Shown here piece after piece: positions 6,509 to 9,702 of a DNA stretch of 9,702 nt. Source of the DNA: an uncultured Bacteroidales bacterium (GTDB lineage Bacteria > Bacteroidota > Bacteroidia > Bacteroidales > Muribaculaceae); the NCBI GenBank assembly GCA_947175585.1, contig CAMWNL010000028.1:1-9702 (forward strand), read 5' to 3'. Position numbers and translations under genes: made by a program. Position 1 is the first letter of the stretch. Each line of letters starts with the position of its first letter. Below the pieces are notes generated by a model. The model did no database searches. It was not told the DNA's origin and saw nothing but the letters and a program-made list of their open reading frames with translations.

Positions 6509-7588
6509 TTAACGTGATAGTTTCCAACAAAAGGCACCGGGAGTTATGCCGACATAAAATTCGCTGATGAGGTCTCCGCGGTTTGAATAGCGGTAAATCA
6601 TTCCTTGCTGCTGGTAATCTATTGCGTCGGCCACATAAACTTCGCCGCTCAGGGGATCGATCGTCAGGCCGTAGTATTTGGTATCACGATATTTTACGAA
6701 AGGAATGACGGGCAATTCGGTAGCGGTGACTTTCATGCGCCAAATGTCATCATTAATCCAATAGAGAGTATCGCCATCACCGTTGAGCTGAAGTTCTGAA
6801 GGCATCGCGCCTAAGCGAAAGTCATATCGACGTTCTATTGTAAATGTTTCGGCATCGATGCGATACAGTGACGGCGCTTCGTAGCCGTAAGCCGATCCTT
6901 CATAACCTCCGTCAGTGAGAGTCCATAACTTCCCATATTTATCTAAAGCGAGCGAAGTCGGCTGAATACCGACTGTCAACCGGCCGACAACTTCATCGGT
7001 CTCAGTATCAATCTTGATAATGCTGTTCTGGTAGCTCCAGCAGTTGCAATATACATATTTTCCGTATTGGACCATCTGTTCGGTCGACGCAGTCCCCATT
7101 GCCATATCAGGAACCGTAATATGTCCGATTATCTCATAGCGCTTGGGGTTGACAACAAAAATACGGTTGTCCCATATCTGCGAGACGTAAGCTTTCTCGT
7201 CATTTATAAAGTGAATGTAGCGAGGGGATGTCAGGTTTTCGATGCGTCCTGTTTCTTGACAGGTATTGGCATCAATGGCAAAGATAACATGGCTGTTGTT
7301 GACAACTATCCATCCCTTGTCATCATAAATAGTCATTGACTGGGCCACATCACCGAGTTTCATACCGTTGGCACGAAAAAAGACTTCGTTTTCGACCTGA
7401 TCTGTCTCCGGGTTATAGTATGAAAGAGTGGCATTACCATACTGAAAATTACCTTCATTGATTATGAAAAGCCCGTGACCCTCGAAGTCAAACTCTTCAT
7501 GGATTTCTCCGTAGTCCCATTCCATGCAGGCGGTCAAAGACACGGCTGCATGGAACAAGACAGCAGAAAAAAGTATCTTATCTTTCAT
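6509..7588 (-). CDS. btuG: BtuG-like surface beta-propeller lipoprotein (DUF5074/YncE-like)
   Basis: A 359-residue lipoprotein with a type II signal ending LTAC (C21), followed by acidic residues (MEWDYGEIHEEFD) of the kind that direct Bacteroidota lipoproteins to the cell surface. The rest is a repeated beta-blade pattern typical of YncE/DUF5074 propellers: GLFIINEGNFQYGNATLSYY (39-58), blades with VVNPKRYEIIGHI and IKIDTETDEVVGRL, GIQPTSLALDKYGKLWTLTDGG, YGLTIDPLSGEVYVADA, and the closing FYVGITPGAFCW. In gut Bacteroides, BtuG proteins of this type bind vitamin B12 very tightly outside the cell and sit as a lid on BtuB. Position in a BtuB/BtuFCD operon supports the same role. The start overlaps the preceding gene by 11 nt. 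Ligand-contact residues cannot be verified from sequence alone. Confidence 0.82.
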   Translation of the reverse strand: MKDKILFSAVLFHAAVSLTACMEWDYGEIHEEFDFEGHGLFIINEGNFQYGNATLSYYNPETDQVENEVFFRANGMKLGDVAQSMTIYDDKGWIVVNNSHVIFAIDANTCQETGRIENLTSPRYIHFINDEKAYVSQIWDNRIFVVNPKRYEIIGHITVPDMAMGTASTEQMVQYGKYVYCNCWSYQNSIIKIDTETDEVVGRLTVGIQPTSLALDKYGKLWTLTDGGYEGSAYGYEAPSLYRIDAETFTIERRYDFRLGAMPSELQLNGDGDTLYWINDDIWRMKVTATELPVIPFVKYRDTKYYGLTIDPLSGEVYVADAIDYQQQGMIYRYSNRGDLISEFYVGITPGAFCWKLSR

Positions 7589-8759
7589 TTATGCTGACGA
7601 CCTCTGTTGAAATTTCACCGAGTATGCCACACTGACCTGTGGCACCGGTCTGAATTTTTATAAAATCAATATACATCAGGTCTGCCGGAGTTTGATCGGC
7701 AAACATTGCGTCAGATATATAAAATGTATCATTGTTGTCGCCCATATTGTCGGCATAGCCACCATCAAGAGCATAAGTAAACCACTGTCCGGCTTCGTTG
7801 CGCTCGGCTCTGACGGCAACTTTTGTGCCTCTGAGTGTGTAGCTGTCATCGCTTATCCAAGACGGATAATAGCAGTCCTGCTTATGGAAGGCAGCCATAT
7901 AAGCAATCTCGCCCTCCACTCCAAAGTTATCAATCCATTTCACCGGCGAACCAGGTGCTTGGGGACGATAATAGGTCACGGCATAGTCAGCGACGGTAGT
8001 TTCTGCGTCAGTTTCACTGGCACGAAGCTCGTACCACTCATCGTCAGGCAGACCGTTACCGTTGATATCCTGCATGACGTAAACAATCCCCGGTTCATTT
8101 GACGCTCCCCCCGCATTTGAAAAAGCATTTCCTTTAATCTTAAAATCACCTATCGAGTGAGGGAACCCCACAATAATATATCCGCCAAAACCGCCGAGCG
8201 AGACAAATTCGCCGTCGGCAATACGACCCTCGGCCCATCTGGCAGCTTCGGTCGGTGACATGTCGGGCATATTTTCATTGATAAATTGTCCGGGTGCCGG
8301 CACATACTCATATACACATAGCACCGACGACGTTCCGGCTCTATAGCCCTGCCCCTCCGTGCGGTCAACACATACTACCTTAAGCTCACCACTAATCTCG
8401 TCATTTATGGTAACAGCGACGGTGTACTCACCCTGCGCATCGGGTGTGAATTTAAATGTCGGTCCATCACAATCCATTTTTACTCCGTCGACGCTCCACT
8501 TGTAGCTCTCACCTTTGATTAACGGAGTAAGAAATACCGGTCGCCCGACGAATGTGTAGCGTGTGGTCGAACGATAGAAATACGACGGTCCGGCAAAAAC
8601 ATCATCGGCCGGTTCCACAGGATCCGGGACTGAAGGCTGTGAAGGCGGAAGTACTCCCCCTATTGTTTCTTCACTTTCAATAATATTGTCCTTGTTGCAG
8701 GACGAAACACCCACAACAAGGACAATACCTAAAACTAACTTTAAATTTACCTTTATCAT
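7578..8759 (-). CDS. Surface lipoprotein with PKD-like domain, in B12 uptake operon
   Basis: A 393-residue protein with a lipobox ending VSSC (C21) and an acidic patch just after it (NKDNIIESEE), suggesting surface display. A proline-rich linker (37-50) precedes an immunoglobulin/PKD-like domain (about 58-131; YKWSVDGVKM, then FTPDAQGEYTVAVTI). A larger C-terminal domain (about 140-393) contains FVSLGGFGGYIIVGFPHSI and an acidic loop DINGNGLPDDEW (231-242) resembling calcium-binding loops. Similar cell surface proteins sit beside BtuG/BtuB genes in Bacteroidales; a corrinoid-capturing role like that reported for BtuH proteins is possible, but I cannot confirm the family. It overlaps both neighbours (4 nt and 11 nt), so it is made together with them. 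An alternative is adhesion or glycan binding. Confidence 0.7.
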   Translation of the reverse strand: MIKVNLKLVLGIVLVVGVSSCNKDNIIESEETIGGVLPPSQPSVPDPVEPADDVFAGPSYFYRSTTRYTFVGRPVFLTPLIKGESYKWSVDGVKMDCDGPTFKFTPDAQGEYTVAVTINDEISGELKVVCVDRTEGQGYRAGTSSVLCVYEYVPAPGQFINENMPDMSPTEAARWAEGRIADGEFVSLGGFGGYIIVGFPHSIGDFKIKGNAFSNAGGASNEPGIVYVMQDINGNGLPDDEWYELRASETDAETTVADYAVTYYRPQAPGSPVKWIDNFGVEGEIAYMAAFHKQDCYYPSWISDDSYTLRGTKVAVRAERNEAGQWFTYALDGGYADNMGDNNDTFYISDAMFADQTPADLMYIDFIKIQTGATGQCGILGEISTEVVSINER

Positions 8760-9702
8760 TTTGAGATTTTAACGCTTGCATTTCCTGCTCGGACAACATA
8801 TACTCCGGCCGGAACACAGTCAAGGCTGAACGATTTTGAGTCAGTGGCAATCACCTTGCGGCCGGTTGCATCGTAAACCGTTGCAAAATCTGCACCGTCG
8901 ACTGTCACGGTTTTGGTCGCACGGTCATAACGAATAATTTCAGATCCTGACGTGTTGATGTTTGACAGACCGGTAGTTGCCGATTCCTTAACCATCAGCT
9001 TATCAAGGCAGAAATATAAAGGTGTGTTATCACCGTAGGCACCGGTATCGGTTGACTTCAATGTGAAATATAATTCGTTGATTTCGCCGAGTTCGGCCAA
9101 GTCAACATAACGCCATCCCCGGTTGATGGTCAGGTTTCCGTTATCGTAAGATGCAAGTTCTACATTGACTTCATTCTCAGTGCCGTCAGGGCAGACACCG
9201 TGGATGGTCAGCGTAAAGTTGTCGCCGTTATTAAAAGCACGGGCGAAACTGTCGCCATCCTGAACGGCATAATATGTATAGCTGTTGAGATTGACATAAA
9301 CACCCACAGCCTCGTAAGCCTTATCGGTGTTGAATGTCATGTCGACGGGACGAGCCGCCATCCACGGGCTATAAAACCCGACAAGATAAGGCATCTCATT
9401 GCTGACGACGGGTGCACCGAAATCGTCGGTCTTGATTGTGCCGTCTTCGTTTAGGGCTATACCGCCCTTTGCCATATTGCTGAACTGATAAGTGATAAAA
9501 TTGTCGCGGAATGAGTTATCTGCAGAGTTTGAGGCAGTGAATCCCCACCATGTGGCCCATTCGCCCATTGAAGCGTGGACAAATGAGAAGCATTGGCTCT
9601 CGATGCTTTCTTCATCGTCGTTATAGGTGTCTGTCCATGCTCGCGTAGTGTCATTAAATTCAAGCTTTGTCGTCGATTTTGAGAGATCGAGCATTATAAC
9701 AC
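8756..9702 (-). CDS. DUF4465 surface protein with T9SS-like sorting domain, N-terminus cut by the window edge
   Basis: The frame stays open to the right edge (two further codons, V and I, precede the ATG at 9694), so that ATG is probably internal and the signal peptide lies outside the window. Counting from it, residues about 33-235 match the DUF4465 pattern: CFSFVH, TWWGFTASNSADN, AVGVYVNLNSYTYYAVQDGD, FARAFNNGDNFTLTIHG, WRYVDLAELGEINELYFTL, STDTGAYGDNTPLYFCLDKL. Residues about 252-312 look like a type IX secretion sorting domain: VYDATGRKV, VPAGVYVVR and a final KISK. DUF4465 genes commonly accompany BtuG/BtuB genes in Bacteroidales, but no function is established that I can name. A surface or secreted accessory of corrinoid capture is the context inference. 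It overlaps the next gene by ATGA. Confidence 0.8.
   Translation of the reverse strand, partial: VIMLDLSKSTTKLEFNDTTRAWTDTYNDDEESIESQCFSFVHASMGEWATWWGFTASNSADNSFRDNFITYQFSNMAKGGIALNEDGTIKTDDFGAPVVSNEMPYLVGFYSPWMAARPVDMTFNTDKAYEAVGVYVNLNSYTYYAVQDGDSFARAFNNGDNFTLTIHGVCPDGTENEVNVELASYDNGNLTINRGWRYVDLAELGEINELYFTLKSTDTGAYGDNTPLYFCLDKLMVKESATTGLSNINTSGSEIIRYDRATKTVTVDGADFATVYDATGRKVIATDSKSFSLDCVPAGVYVVRAGNASVKISK

Larger units (their letters stand above)
399..9702 (-). other. Corrinoid (vitamin B12-type) uptake operon, 5' end beyond the window
   Basis: Nine genes run in one direction with overlaps or gaps of at most 34 nt, the RAYT cassette being the only interruption. The order is surface proteins, BtuG-like lipoprotein, BtuB-like receptor, BtuF-, BtuC- and BtuD-like importer parts, then DUF2284. 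No internal promoter or intrinsic terminator is evident at the junctions, so one long transcript starting beyond 9702 is likely. Control by a cobalamin riboswitch would be usual for such operons, but its location is outside the window. No stretch over 300 bases lacks a gene. Confidence 0.75.

Noticed and set aside
6450..6530. An upstream start for the transposase at 6530 (27 extra residues)
   Set aside because: The extra codons run through the right hairpin and the end of the BtuG gene and show no family resemblance; ATG 6449 gives the usual RAYT N-terminus.
7692..8102. 136-codon open frame on the + strand opposite the PKD-like lipoprotein gene
   Set aside because: No recognisable domain or export signal, and it is fully covered by a convincing gene on the other strand.
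9692..9694. ATG at 9694 as the true start of the DUF4465 gene
   Set aside because: The frame is open to the window edge and there is no signal peptide after this ATG, though the C-terminal sorting-type domain implies one; the gene is cut.
8756..9702. A cobalamin riboswitch at the operon start
   Set aside because: No B12-box or leader can be placed in the window; the operon continues past the right edge, where it would be expected.
1..9702. CRISPR arrays, tRNA or rRNA genes
   Set aside because: No regularly spaced direct repeats or recognisable structural RNA genes were seen; coding sequence fills almost the whole window.

Overview
The window looks like chromosomal DNA of a gut-type Bacteroidota, most likely order Bacteroidales (Muribaculaceae or a relative is a guess). 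The signs are surface lipoproteins with acidic residues after the lipobox cysteine, a C-terminal domain resembling type IX secretion sorting domains, a DUF4465 protein, and a TonB-dependent receptor paired with a beta-propeller lipoprotein.

Layout: the left edge carries the last 133 codons of peptide chain release factor 3 (prfC, + strand). Everything from 399 to the right edge is one tightly packed operon on the - strand. In transcription order it encodes a DUF4465 surface protein (cut by the right edge), a PKD-like surface lipoprotein, a BtuG-like beta-propeller lipoprotein, a REP-associated tyrosine transposase (RAYT), a BtuB-like outer-membrane receptor, a BtuF-like binding lipoprotein, a BtuC-like permease, a BtuD-like ATPase and a cysteine-rich DUF2284 protein. 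Apart from the RAYT cassette, neighbours overlap (4, 11, 4, 19 nt) or are 11-34 nt apart. The last gene runs convergently into prfC, sharing 4 nt.

How it works together: the set reads as a complete corrinoid (vitamin B12-type) uptake system. BtuG and probably the other surface proteins capture ligand outside the cell. BtuB moves it across the outer membrane using TonB. BtuF hands it to the BtuC/BtuD ABC importer. The B12 assignment rests on family resemblance and gene order; no cobalamin riboswitch is visible, and any leader would lie beyond the right edge.

The most unusual part is 5850-6504. A RAYT gene lies between btuG and btuB, bracketed by an inverted pair of REP-like hairpins. Each has a 9-bp perfect stem, a 2-nt loop and an outer AGTAC; the two differ by one compensatory base-pair swap. 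The left hairpin and the 3' end of the transposase gene lie inside the btuB reading frame. The only visible start that leaves BtuB a signal peptide is a GTG inside the transposase gene, so that signal peptide appears to be read from mobile-element DNA in another frame.
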